Source of the DNA: Streptomyces caniscabiei
Lineage (GTDB): Bacteria; Actinomycetota; Actinomycetes; Streptomycetales; Streptomycetaceae
Reading direction: 5' to 3'
Assembly: GCF_014930365.1 (NCBI RefSeq)
Contig: NZ_JABXWI010000001.1
Coordinates: 817,958-881,957, forward strand
DNA: 64,000 bases
The position numbers were made by a program, and so were the translations under genes. The notes below the pieces were generated by a model. That model searched no databases. It was not told the DNA's origin and worked only from the letters and a program-made list of their open reading frames with translations. This document shows, piece after piece, positions 44,614-52,990 of the stretch (positions within the stretch are counted from its first letter, which is position 1; the number at the start of each line of letters is the position of its first letter).

Positions 44614-47600
44614 CGATCGATCCACGACTGCTGCGGTACGCGCGCGCCACTCGCTTCTTCCTGGTGGTCGTCGTCGGACTGGGTGTCGCGGGAGCCGCGC
44701 TCGTCATCGCGCAGGCCATGCTCATCGCCGACGTGGTGGTCGGTGCTTTCCAGCACGGGATGCCGGTCGCCGAACTCCGTACTCCCCTCCTGCTCCTGGT
44801 CGCGGTGGCGCTCGGCCGGGCTCTGGTCTCCTGGCTCACCGAGCTGGCCGCGCACCGTGCGAGTGCGGCGGTGAAGTCGGAGCTGCGGGGGCGGCTGCTG
44901 GAACGGGCCACCGCCCTGGGGCCCGGCTGGCTGAGTGGGCAGCGCACCGGTTCGCTGGTCGCCCTCGCCACCCGTGGGGTCGACGCGCTCGACGATTACT
45001 TCTCGCGCTATCTGCCGCAGTTGGGTCTCGCCGTCGTCGTGCCCGTCGCGGTTCTCGCGCGGATCGTCACCGAGGACTGGGTGTCGGCGGCGATCATCGT
45101 CGGCACGTTGCCGCTGATCCCGGTCTTCATGGTGCTCATCGGCTGGGCCACCCGCTCGCAGATGGACCGTCAGTGGCGGCTGCTGTCGCAGCTGTCGGGG
45201 CACTTCCTGGATGTCGTCGCCGGTCTGCCGACGCTGAAGGTGTTCGGCCGGGCCAAGGCGCAGGCCGAGTCGATCAAGCGGATCACCGGTGAGTACCGCC
45301 AGGCGACCATGCGGACCCTGCGGATCGCCTTCCTGTCGTCCTTCGCGCTGGAACTGCTCGCGACGATCTCGGTCGCGCTGGTCGCGGTCACCATCGGTAT
45401 GCGGCTCGTGCATGGCGAGATGGACCTGTACATAGGTCTGGTCATCCTCGTCCTGGCTCCCGAGGCGTATCTGCCGGTCCGGCAGGTGGGCGCCCAGTTC
45501 CACGCGGCCGCCGAGGGGCTCGCGGCGGCCGAGGAGATCTTCGAGGTCCTGGAGACACCGGTGCCGGCGGCCGGGGCCGGGGAGGTGCCGTTGACGGGCG
45601 AGCTGCGCTTCGAGGGGGTGACCGTCCGCTATTCCGGTCGGTCGTACGAAGCCGTCTCGGACGTCTCCTTCACCGTGGCCCCCGGGGAGACGGTGGCTCT
45701 CGTCGGGCCGAGCGGCGTGGGCAAGTCGACCCTGCTGAGCGTGCTGTTGGGGTTCACGGAGGTGACGGCCGGTTCGGTGCGGGTCGGGGGAGCCGATCTC
45801 TCCTCGCTCGACCTGGACGCGTGGCGATCGCAGGTGGCCTGGGTGCCGCAGCGGCCGCACCTGTATGCCGGGACCATCGCGGAGAACGTACGGCTGGCCC
45901 GACCGGACGCGGACGACGCGGCGATACGGCGGGCGCTCGCCGACGCGGGAGCGCTCGATTTCGTGGACGCCCTGCCCGCCGGGGTCGACACGGTCCTCGG
46001 TGAGGACGGTGTCGGACTCTCCGCCGGGCAGCGCCAACGCCTCGCCCTCGCCCGGGCGTTCCTCGCCGACCGGCCCGTGCTGCTCCTCGACGAGCCGACG
46101 GCCTCGCTGGACGGGGAGACCGAGGCGGAGGTCGTCGAGGCGGTACGGCGGCTGGCGGTTGGCCGGACGGTGCTGTTGGTGGTCCACCGCCCGGCACTGC
46201 TCGGGGTGGCGGACCGGGTGGTGCGGCTGGAGGAGGCCACGGGACGCGGGGCGGCGCCGGCCGCCGAGCGCGATCGCACGGTCGCCGCGTCCGCTCGGCC
46301 GGAACGGCCCGAGGCGTTGGATGAGGCGTCGGAGCCGATGCCGCCTGCGGAAGACCTGCCACTGGGGCAGAGCGGAGACGTTCTGACCCGGGTCCGCCGG
46401 ATGGCCGCGCCGCGACGGGGCCGGCTCGCCCTCGCGCTGCTGCTCGGGAGCCTCGCGCTGGGCAGCGCGGTCGGGTTGATGGCGACCTCCGGCTGGCTGA
46501 TCTCACGGGCCTCGCAGCAGCCTCCGGTGCTGTATCTGATGGTCGCGGTGACGGCGACGAGAGCGTTCGGCATCGGGCGTGCGGTGTTCCGGTACAGCGA
46601 GCGGCTGGTGTCGCACGACGCCGTGCTGCGGATGCTGGCCGACACGAGGGTCGCCGTCTATCGGCGACTGGAACGCCTCGCCCCCGCCGGACTGCGGACG
46701 ATCCGGCGGGGCGACCTGCTCTCCCGGCTGGTCGCCGACGTGGACGCGCTGCAGGACTACTGGGTGCGCTGGCTGCTGCCCGCCGGGGCCGCGATGACCG
46801 TCTCCGCCGCCTCCGTCGGGTTCACCGCATGGCTGCTGCCCGAGGCGGGAGCGGTTCTGGCGGCCGGCCTGCTCTCCGCGGGGGCCGGGGTTCCTCTCGT
46901 GACCGGTGCCGTGGCCCGGCGAGCCGAGCACCGACTCGCACCGGCGCGTGGCGAGCTGGCCACCCGCGTGGCCGATCTCCTCACCGGCACCGCCGAGTTG
47001 GCGGTCGCGGGCGCCCTGCCCGTGCGCAGGGCGGAAGCGCGCCGGGCCGACCAGGACCTCACCCGGATCGCCTCCCGAGCCGCCACGGCCACCGCGCTCG
47101 GCGACGGTCTCACCGCGCTCGTCTCCGGGCTCACCGTCGCCGCCACCGCGCTCCTCGGCGCACAGGCGGTCGTCGACGGGCGGCTGAACGGTGTGGCCAT
47201 GGCCGTCGTCGTGCTCACCCCGCTGGCCGCGTTCGAGGCGGTCCTGGGGATGCCGCTCGCCGTCCAGTTCCGCCAGCGGGTGCGCAGGAGCGCGGAGCGC
47301 GTGTACGAGGTGCTCGACGCACCGGACCCCGTACGCGAACCGACGGAGTCGGCCGAGGCGCCGGCGTCGCCGTTCCCGCTGCGGCTCGAAGGGCTCGGCG
47401 CTCGGTACGCCGGGCAGGACCGGAACGCGCTCACCGGGCTGGACCTCACCCTCGAAGAGGGCCGCAGGATCGCCGTGGTCGGTGTCTCGGGGGCGGGCAA
47501 GACGACGCTCGCGCAGGTACTGCTGCGGTTCCTGGACGTGCGCGAGGGGACCTACACGCTGGGCGGCGTGGACGCGGGCACGCTCGACGGGGACGCCGTA

Positions 47601-48119
47601 CGGCGGCTCGTGGGGCTGTGCGCCCAGGACGCGCACCTCTTCGACAGTTCGGTGCGGGAGAACCTGCTGCTCGCCCGGAAGGGCGCCGGCGAGGCGGAGC
47701 TGCGGGACGCGCTCGCGCGGGCACGGCTGCTCGACTGGGCCGACGAACTGCCCGACGGGCTCGACACCCTGATCGGCGAACGCGGGGCGCGGCTCTCCGG
47801 CGGCCAGCGTCAGCGGCTCGCTCTCGCCCGCGCGCTGCTGGCCGACTTCCCCGTCCTCGTCCTCGACGAGCCCGCGGAGCACCTGGACCTGCCGACGGCC
47901 GACGCGCTCACCGCGGACCTGCTGGCCGCGACCGAGGGCCGTACGACCCTGTTGATCACCCATCGGCTGGCCGGCCTCGACGCGGTGGACGAAGTCGTCG
48001 TGCTGGCGGAGGGCCGCGTCGCACAGCGCGGGACCTACGCGGAACTGGCCCTGGTGGACGGCCCCTTGCGGGAGATGCTGGAACGGGAGGCGGCGGGAGA
48101 ACTGTTGGCCGGCGTCTGA
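44607..48119 (+). CDS. cydCD: CydCD fused ABC exporter for cytochrome bd assembly
   Basis: 1170 residues from the GTG at 44607 (VKPIDPRLLRYARA). An in-frame ATG at 44580 would add nine residues whose codons are mostly parS sequence. Two ABC-exporter halves are fused. The CydD-like half has six membrane helices, Walker A GPSGVGKST and signature LSAGQRQRLALARAF. The CydC-like half has Walker A GVSGAGKTT and signature LSGGQRQRLALARAL. In E. coli the separate proteins export cysteine and glutathione for cytochrome bd maturation. A low-complexity linker joins the halves near residues 545-590. Confidence 0.93.
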   Translation: MKPIDPRLLRYARATRFFLVVVVGLGVAGAALVIAQAMLIADVVVGAFQHGMPVAELRTPLLLLVAVALGRALVSWLTELAAHRASAAVKSELRGRLLERATALGPGWLSGQRTGSLVALATRGVDALDDYFSRYLPQLGLAVVVPVAVLARIVTEDWVSAAIIVGTLPLIPVFMVLIGWATRSQMDRQWRLLSQLSGHFLDVVAGLPTLKVFGRAKAQAESIKRITGEYRQATMRTLRIAFLSSFALELLATISVALVAVTIGMRLVHGEMDLYIGLVILVLAPEAYLPVRQVGAQFHAAAEGLAAAEEIFEVLETPVPAAGAGEVPLTGELRFEGVTVRYSGRSYEAVSDVSFTVAPGETVALVGPSGVGKSTLLSVLLGFTEVTAGSVRVGGADLSSLDLDAWRSQVAWVPQRPHLYAGTIAENVRLARPDADDAAIRRALADAGALDFVDALPAGVDTVLGEDGVGLSAGQRQRLALARAFLADRPVLLLDEPTASLDGETEAEVVEAVRRLAVGRTVLLVVHRPALLGVADRVVRLEEATGRGAAPAAERDRTVAASARPERPEALDEASEPMPPAEDLPLGQSGDVLTRVRRMAAPRRGRLALALLLGSLALGSAVGLMATSGWLISRASQQPPVLYLMVAVTATRAFGIGRAVFRYSERLVSHDAVLRMLADTRVAVYRRLERLAPAGLRTIRRGDLLSRLVADVDALQDYWVRWLLPAGAAMTVSAASVGFTAWLLPEAGAVLAAGLLSAGAGVPLVTGAVARRAEHRLAPARGELATRVADLLTGTAELAVAGALPVRRAEARRADQDLTRIASRAATATALGDGLTALVSGLTVAATALLGAQAVVDGRLNGVAMAVVVLTPLAAFEAVLGMPLAVQFRQRVRRSAERVYEVLDAPDPVREPTESAEAPASPFPLRLEGLGARYAGQDRNALTGLDLTLEEGRRIAVVGVSGAGKTTLAQVLLRFLDVREGTYTLGGVDAGTLDGDAVRRLVGLCAQDAHLFDSSVRENLLLARKGAGEAELRDALARARLLDWADELPDGLDTLIGERGARLSGGQRQRLALARALLADFPVLVLDEPAEHLDLPTADALTADLLAATEGRTTLLITHRLAGLDAVDEVVVLAEGRVAQRGTYAELALVDGPLREMLEREAAGELLAGV

Positions 48120-48367
48120 CCACCTCGCGGCCGCGCCGAAGCTCCCGTGGCGGTTCCCGACGTTCGGTGCGGTGTCCGGTAGGCCGCTGTGGTCCTGCCG
48201 GTCGGGCCCGTTCGATACGGGTCCGACCCGGTTGCAAGCGTCCACGCCGAACGCCCCACCGCACAGACCCTGTTCGGCTCCATTCCTTGGCCCGTCCGGG
48301 GCAGAGTGTCCCCCGGCCGTACGACTCGAACAGGACTACGGCGCGGGGCAGGGCCACGATCGCTGCT

Positions 48368-49432
48368 ATGCGCTTCTCTCGCCGACACTCGCTGCTCGTC
48401 GCCGTGGTGCTGTGCGCCTCGGCCACCGTCGTGGCCCGGCCGACGGCGGCCGACAGCGATCGTGGCGGGTCATCGGGCGCGCCCGCCGAGGAAGGCATCA
48501 GCGCCCAGGTGGCGCGGCTGTTCGAGGAAGCGGCGGTGGCCACGCAGCGGTACGAGGCGGGGCGGCGGGCGGCGGAGGCACAGAAGGCGAGGACGAAGCG
48601 GCTGGAGAGGCTGCTCACGCGGGAGCGGAAACAGATCGCCGTGCTCGACGCCGACCTCGGCCGGATCGCGCGCGCCCAGTACCGCGAGGGCGGCGGGGTG
48701 CCCTACACCGCGCAGATGCTGTTCGCGGAGAACCCCGAGGAGCTGATGCGAGGTCAGCGGGCGGCCTGGCAGGCCGATCTGGCCGTCAACAACGCCGTGT
48801 CCAAGAGCCGTCGCGCGGAGACGCGGCTCGCCGCGGACGAGGCGGAGGCGGCCACGGCGTGGCGGGCGCTGGAGGAGTGGAGGACCGGGCTCTCCGGGAT
48901 CAAGAAGGCGATCGAGCAGAAGCTCGAAGTGGCGCAGTGGACACTTCAGGGCCAGGCCGACGAAGCGGTCGCGGCCGGATCCTGCCGGGGAGCGGTCCGC
49001 CTGGAGCAGCCGGACGGCGAGCCGTCGGGCGCGTGGGTCGCCCCGGTGGCCACGTACGAACTCTCCGCGGGCTACGGTAGCGGCGGTGAGCGCTGGGCCA
49101 GTCGGCACACCGGGCAGGACTTCGCGGTGCCGATCGGCACCCCGGTGCGGGCGGTCGGTGCGGGGCGTGTGGTGAAGGTGTCGTGCGGGGGCGCCTTCGG
49201 TATCGAGATCGTCGTCGAGCACGCGGACGGCTATTTCACGCAGTACGCGCACCTCGCCGCCGTCACCGTCGACCAGGGGGACCGGGTGCGCCCGGGTCAG
49301 TGGATCGGTCAGTCGGGGACCACCGGGAACTCCACCGGACCGCACCTGCACTTCGAGGTACGGGTCACCCCGGAGCTGGGCTCCGGGGTGGACCCCGTCC
49401 CGTGGCTGCGGAAGCACGGGGTGACGTTGTAG
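48368..49432 (+). CDS. Secreted M23 peptidase with coiled-coil domain
   Basis: 354 residues. A signal peptide (about 1-28, RRHSLLVAVVLCASATVVA) is followed by a long charged coiled coil (about 45-195). The LytM/M23 domain comes next, with zinc ligands in RHTGQDFAVP and in HLHFEV near the C-terminus, and GGAFGIEIVVEHADGYFTQYAHL between them. The motif set is intact, so it is probably an active peptidoglycan endopeptidase; coiled-coil M23 proteins often work at division sites. No good Shine-Dalgarno precedes the ATG. The 248 bp upstream shows nothing clear. Confidence 0.88.
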   Translation: MRFSRRHSLLVAVVLCASATVVARPTAADSDRGGSSGAPAEEGISAQVARLFEEAAVATQRYEAGRRAAEAQKARTKRLERLLTRERKQIAVLDADLGRIARAQYREGGGVPYTAQMLFAENPEELMRGQRAAWQADLAVNNAVSKSRRAETRLAADEAEAATAWRALEEWRTGLSGIKKAIEQKLEVAQWTLQGQADEAVAAGSCRGAVRLEQPDGEPSGAWVAPVATYELSAGYGSGGERWASRHTGQDFAVPIGTPVRAVGAGRVVKVSCGGAFGIEIVVEHADGYFTQYAHLAAVTVDQGDRVRPGQWIGQSGTTGNSTGPHLHFEVRVTPELGSGVDPVPWLRKHGVTL

Positions 49433-49454
49433 GCGCGGGCGCCGGAGGTCTCGG

Positions 49455-50333
49455 CTACAGCCGCTCCGCCAGCAGCTGTTCGATCACGACCGCCACACCG
49501 TCGTCGTTGTTGGCCACGGTCCGGCCGGAGGCCGCCGCGAGGACGTCCGGGTGCGCGTTGCCCATGGCGTACGACCGGCCCGCCCAGGTGAGCATCTCGA
49601 CGTCGTTCGGCATGTCCCCGAAGGCGACGACCTCTTCGTGGGAGATACCGCGCTCGGCGCAGCACAGGGCGAGGGTGCTGGCCTTGGAGACGCCCGGTCC
49701 GCTGATCTCCAGCAGGGCGCTGGGGCTGGAGCGGGTGATGGTGGCACGGTCGCCGACGGCGATGCGCGCGGTGGTGAGGAAGTCGTCTGGGTCGATCGTC
49801 GGGTGGTACGCGAGGATCTTCAGCACCGGCTCGTGATCGGCCACACCGCCCGGGGCCAGCAGTTTCTCGGCGGGCGCCAGGACGTCGGGGACCTCCATGT
49901 GGAGCTTGGGGTAGTCGGGCTCCTGGTTGAAGCCGTACGTCTGCTCGACCGCGTACACCGTGCCCGGGGCGGCCTCGCGCAGCAGCCGCACCGCGTCGAG
50001 CGCGTTCTCGCGGGCCAGCTCGCGGACCTTGACGAAGCGGTGGGCGCCGGGGCCGCCGTGCAGGTCCACCACGGCGGCGCCGTTTCCGCAGATCGCCAGG
50101 CCGTGACCGTGGACGTGCTCGCTGACGACGTCCATCCAGCGGGCCGGGCGGCCGGTGACGAAGAAGACCTCGACGCCCGCCTCCTCCGCGGCCGCGAGGG
50201 CGGCCACGGTGCGGGGGGAGACCGACTTGTCGTCGCGGAGCAGGGTGCCGTCGAGGTCCGTGGCTATGAGCCGGAGCGGGACGGTCGGGGCCGGGGTCTC
50301 GGGCTGTCGCGTCGCTGAGGTCACGGAGCCCAT
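49455..50333 (-). CDS. Cof-type HAD phosphatase
   Basis: 292 residues from MGSVTSATRQ at 50333 (a GTG three codons later is possible). The catalytic loop is [14 protein letters not shown] (nucleophile Asp and general acid two residues on), motif II lies in FFVTGRPA, and the C-terminal metal site is [13 protein letters not shown] type IIB cap inserts between them. Substrates of this class are sugar phosphates and nucleotides; unknown here. A paralogue with the same layout lies at 59.6 kb. Confidence 0.9.
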   Translation of the reverse strand: MGSVTSATRQPETPAPTVPLRLIATDLDGTLLRDDKSVSPRTVAALAAAEEAGVEVFFVTGRPARWMDVVSEHVHGHGLAICGNGAAVVDLHGGPGAHRFVKVRELARENALDAVRLLREAAPGTVYAVEQTYGFNQEPDYPKLHMEVPDVLAPAEKLLAPGGVADHEPVLKILAYHPTIDPDDFLTTARIAVGDRATITRSSPSALLEISGPGVSKASTLALCCAERGISHEEVVAFGDMPNDVEMLTWAGRSYAMGNAHPDVLAAASGRTVANNDDGVAVVIEQLLAERL

Positions 50334-50404
50334 TGTCGCGCATATGCGCGCACGGTCGTGCGGGCGCCCGCACAGGTGAGTGAGCGCGGGGCGGTGGGGC
50401 GCGC

Positions 50405-51307
50405 TCACGCCAACTGGGCCGGGGCCTCCATGGCGATCCGCTCGAAGATCTTCTCGTTCGCGGCGAAGTCCGAGTCCGGGATCGGCCAGTGGATCACGAG
50501 GTCGGTGATGCCCAGCTCGGCGTGCCGGCCCGCGAAGTCCACGAAGGCGTCGAGCGACTCCAGGGGGCGGCCTCGGTCCGGGGTGAAACCGGTGAGGAGG
50601 ATCTTGTCGAGCCGGGCCGCGTCGCGGCCGACCGCGGCGGCCGTGTCGGCCAGCTTCTCGACCTGTCCGCGAATGGCGTGGACCGACTGCTCGGGCGTGC
50701 CCGTCTCGAACAGCTTGGGGTCGCCGGTGGTCACCCAGGCCTGTCCGTAGCGGGCGGCCAGCCCCATTCCGCGCGGCCCGGTGGCGGCCACCGCGAAGGG
50801 CAGCCGGGGCCGCTGGACGCAGCCGGGGATGTTGCGGGCCTCGTGGGCGGAGTAGTGGTCGCCCTCGTACGAGACGGAGTCCTCGGTGAGCAACCGGTCG
50901 AGCAGGGGGACGAACTCGGCGAGACGGTCGGCGCGCTCGCGCGGCGTCCACGGTTCCTGGCCCAGCGCGGTGGCGTCGAAGCCGGTGCCGCCCGCACCGA
51001 TGCCCAGGGTGAGCCGGCCGCCGGAGATGTCGTCGAGGGAGATCAGTTCCTTGGCCAGGGTCACGGGGTGCCGGAAGTTCGGCGAGGTCACGAGCGTGCC
51101 CAGGCGGATGTGGTCGGTGACGGCGGCTGCCGCGGTCAGGGTGGGCACGGCGCCGAACCACGGCCCGTCCCGGAAGGTCCGCCACGACAGGTGGTCGTAG
51201 GTGAACGCGGTGTGGAACCCGAGCTGCTCGGCCCGCTGCCAGGTGTCACGGCCGCCCTCGTGCCAGCGGAGGTACGGCAGGATCACGGTGCTCAGACGCA
51301 GACTCAT
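50405..51307 (-). CDS. LLM-class F420-dependent oxidoreductase
   Basis: 300 residues, a luciferase-like TIM barrel ([41 protein letters not shown]). Enzymes of this group use FMN or, commonly in actinobacteria, coenzyme F420. The substrate is unknown. The gene stands 71 bp upstream of the HAD gene on the same strand; the two may be co-transcribed. Confidence 0.87.
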   Translation of the reverse strand: MSLRLSTVILPYLRWHEGGRDTWQRAEQLGFHTAFTYDHLSWRTFRDGPWFGAVPTLTAAAAVTDHIRLGTLVTSPNFRHPVTLAKELISLDDISGGRLTLGIGAGGTGFDATALGQEPWTPRERADRLAEFVPLLDRLLTEDSVSYEGDHYSAHEARNIPGCVQRPRLPFAVAATGPRGMGLAARYGQAWVTTGDPKLFETGTPEQSVHAIRGQVEKLADTAAAVGRDAARLDKILLTGFTPDRGRPLESLDAFVDFAGRHAELGITDLVIHWPIPDSDFAANEKIFERIAMEAPAQLA

Positions 51308-51343
51308 ACCCCGAGCGTAAGGGCACCGGGCGGTTGGTTCCGC

Positions 51344-51892
51344 TCAGTGCGGCTCCGGGAAGCGCAGGTAACGGGGTGGGACCGCCTCGGTCAGCCACAC
51401 CCCGTTGTCGCTGACGCGGAAGACGTGGCCGTCGCGGTGCATGGCGCCCGCGTCCACGGACAGCACGACGGGGCGGCCGCGGCGGGCGCCGACGCGGGTG
51501 GCGGTCTCCCGGTCGGGTGAGAGGTGCACGTCGTGCCGGTTCATGGCGCGCAGTCCCTCGGCGCGGATCGCGCCCAGGTAGGCGGCCACGGTGCCGTGGT
51601 AGAGGTACGGGGGCGGGGTCGCCGGGGGGAGGCCCAGGTCGACCTCGACGGTGTGGCCCTGGTTGGCGCGGATCCGATCGCCGTCGACCGCGAAGCGGCG
51701 CTTGTCGTTGGCCTCGACCACATGGTCGAGCTCGGCCCTGGTGATGGGGAAGCCGTGGGCGGCGGCCGCCTCCATGAGCGTGTCGATCCCGACCCAGCCG
51801 CCGTCGTCGAGCGTGAGCCCGATCCGCTCCGGCTGATGCCGCAGGTGCTTCGAGAGGTACTTCGACACTCTCACGGTACGTCGTTCGTTCAT
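51344..51892 (-). CDS. kptA: RNA 2'-phosphotransferase KptA/Tpt1
   Basis: 182 residues from [19 protein letters not shown] at 51892. Conserved elements are R18 in [14 protein letters not shown] (75-80), YHGT (98-101) and [15 protein letters not shown] with a C-terminal Arg. Tpt1 enzymes transfer an internal 2'-phosphate from RNA to NAD+, releasing ADP-ribose cyclic phosphate; in yeast they finish tRNA splicing. Bacteria mostly lack that pathway, so the substrate here is open. Its upstream region holds DnaA boxes. Confidence 0.88.
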   Translation of the reverse strand: MNERRTVRVSKYLSKHLRHQPERIGLTLDDGGWVGIDTLMEAAAAHGFPITRAELDHVVEANDKRRFAVDGDRIRANQGHTVEVDLGLPPATPPPYLYHGTVAAYLGAIRAEGLRAMNRHDVHLSPDRETATRVGARRGRPVVLSVDAGAMHRDGHVFRVSDNGVWLTEAVPPRYLRFPEPH

Positions 51893-51948
51893 CTCGCCAG
51901 CGTGCCTGGCGAGACCCGCGTCACGCACTTGATTTTGATGCGGATGTT

Positions 51949-52002
51949 TGATCCACAGCCAAGTGTAGTTATCCACAGGGGAATTGGAGATTCTGTGGAC
52001 AA
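51949..52002. promoter_or_regulatory. DnaA boxes upstream of kptA
   Basis: TGATCCACA (51949-51957), perfect TTATCCACA (51969-51977) and TTGTCCACA on the minus strand (51994-52002) within 54 bp. They lie between the MerR gene's 3' end and the kptA start. Confidence 0.7.
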
Positions 52003-52033
52003 CGATCCATCGGATTGGGGGTAATTGGTCAAT

Positions 52034-52990
52034 TTATCTTGTTTCCCTCCTATGTGCTGTGAGTGCGTCCAAGGTGCGTGACTGCACCTCGCGTTCGGCT
52101 GCCGCCGTGACGAACGCGGCGACCTGATCCGGACCGACCAGGCTTTCCACGGCTCGCATCGTGGACGCCGCGATCAGCACGGAACGTGACTCCTCCCCTG
52201 GCCGGGCCCCGGTGTCGGGACCGAGGTGCCGACGCAGCCGGCGGGTGGCCGATCGCCGTAGCGCACGCGCGAGTTCGGCGTCCACCGTCTGCTGGGCCAG
52301 CGGCTTCAGTCGCCGTACGAGTGCCGCCGCTTCGACCGCGTCGTCCTCCGTCGGTGACCGGTGCGATCCGGTGTACCGAGCGAACACGTGCTCGGTGGTG
52401 AACTCCAGGAAACGAGCGGCGATGTGCTCGACCTGCCCCCTCAACTCCCTCAGGTGCCCCGCGATCACGGACAGCGGGACGCCCGCGGCGTGCAACTCGG
52501 CGGCCACACCCAGCTCTTGGGGGCTCGACACGAGGAACAGGTCCTCCTCGTCCGGCACCGGCACCAGCACGCCCAGGTCGACCGCGTCCGCCACGGCCGT
52601 CTCGTCGAGGGCGCCGCCGAACCGCTCGACCAACTCGGCCCGCGAGATGCGGACGGCCTCCTCGTCGGTCCATGGCCCCTCCACTTCCGCGGCCAGGCCC
52701 AGCACCCCGCCGAGACCGCGGCCCGTGTCCCATGCCTCCAGCAACTCCTTGACGGAGGCGAGGGTGTAGCCGCGGTCGAGGAGGTCGGCGATCTGGCGCA
52801 GTCTGGTCAGATGCGCGTCGGAGTACACGTTCGCGCGGCCGCGCCGCTCGGGGCTGGGGAGCAGTCCGCGGCCCTGGTAGGCGCGGATCGTCCGGACCGT
52901 GGTGCCGCTGCGGTGCGCCAGGTCGTCGATGCGATACACGGCCCCGGCCGGTGCGTCGGCCCGCTCGTCCTTCTCGGCATCGGGACTCAC
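52034..52990 (-). CDS. MerR family transcriptional regulator
   Basis: 318 residues from the GTG at 52990, whose GTGA overlaps the stop of the hydrolase-SDR gene (52987-52989), so translation is coupled. The MerR HTH is at about 15-80 (YRIDDLAHRSGTTVRTIRAYQ, then a wing and LADLLDRGYTLASVKELL). A long helical effector region without a Cys-rich metal site follows. It probably regulates its own operon (inference). Confidence 0.88.
   Translation of the reverse strand: MSPDAEKDERADAPAGAVYRIDDLAHRSGTTVRTIRAYQGRGLLPSPERRGRANVYSDAHLTRLRQIADLLDRGYTLASVKELLEAWDTGRGLGGVLGLAAEVEGPWTDEEAVRISRAELVERFGGALDETAVADAVDLGVLVPVPDEEDLFLVSSPQELGVAAELHAAGVPLSVIAGHLRELRGQVEHIAARFLEFTTEHVFARYTGSHRSPTEDDAVEAAALVRRLKPLAQQTVDAELARALRRSATRRLRRHLGPDTGARPGEESRSVLIAASTMRAVESLVGPDQVAAFVTAAAEREVQSRTLDALTAHRRETR

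Noticed and set aside
41877..46187. A 1436-codon open frame on the minus strand across cydA, cydB and cydCD
   Set aside because: It is antisense to three certain genes, its composition (His/Arg/Asp/Gln-rich, no domains) is what the GC-rich third-position bias yields on the opposite strand, and it has no ribosome site.
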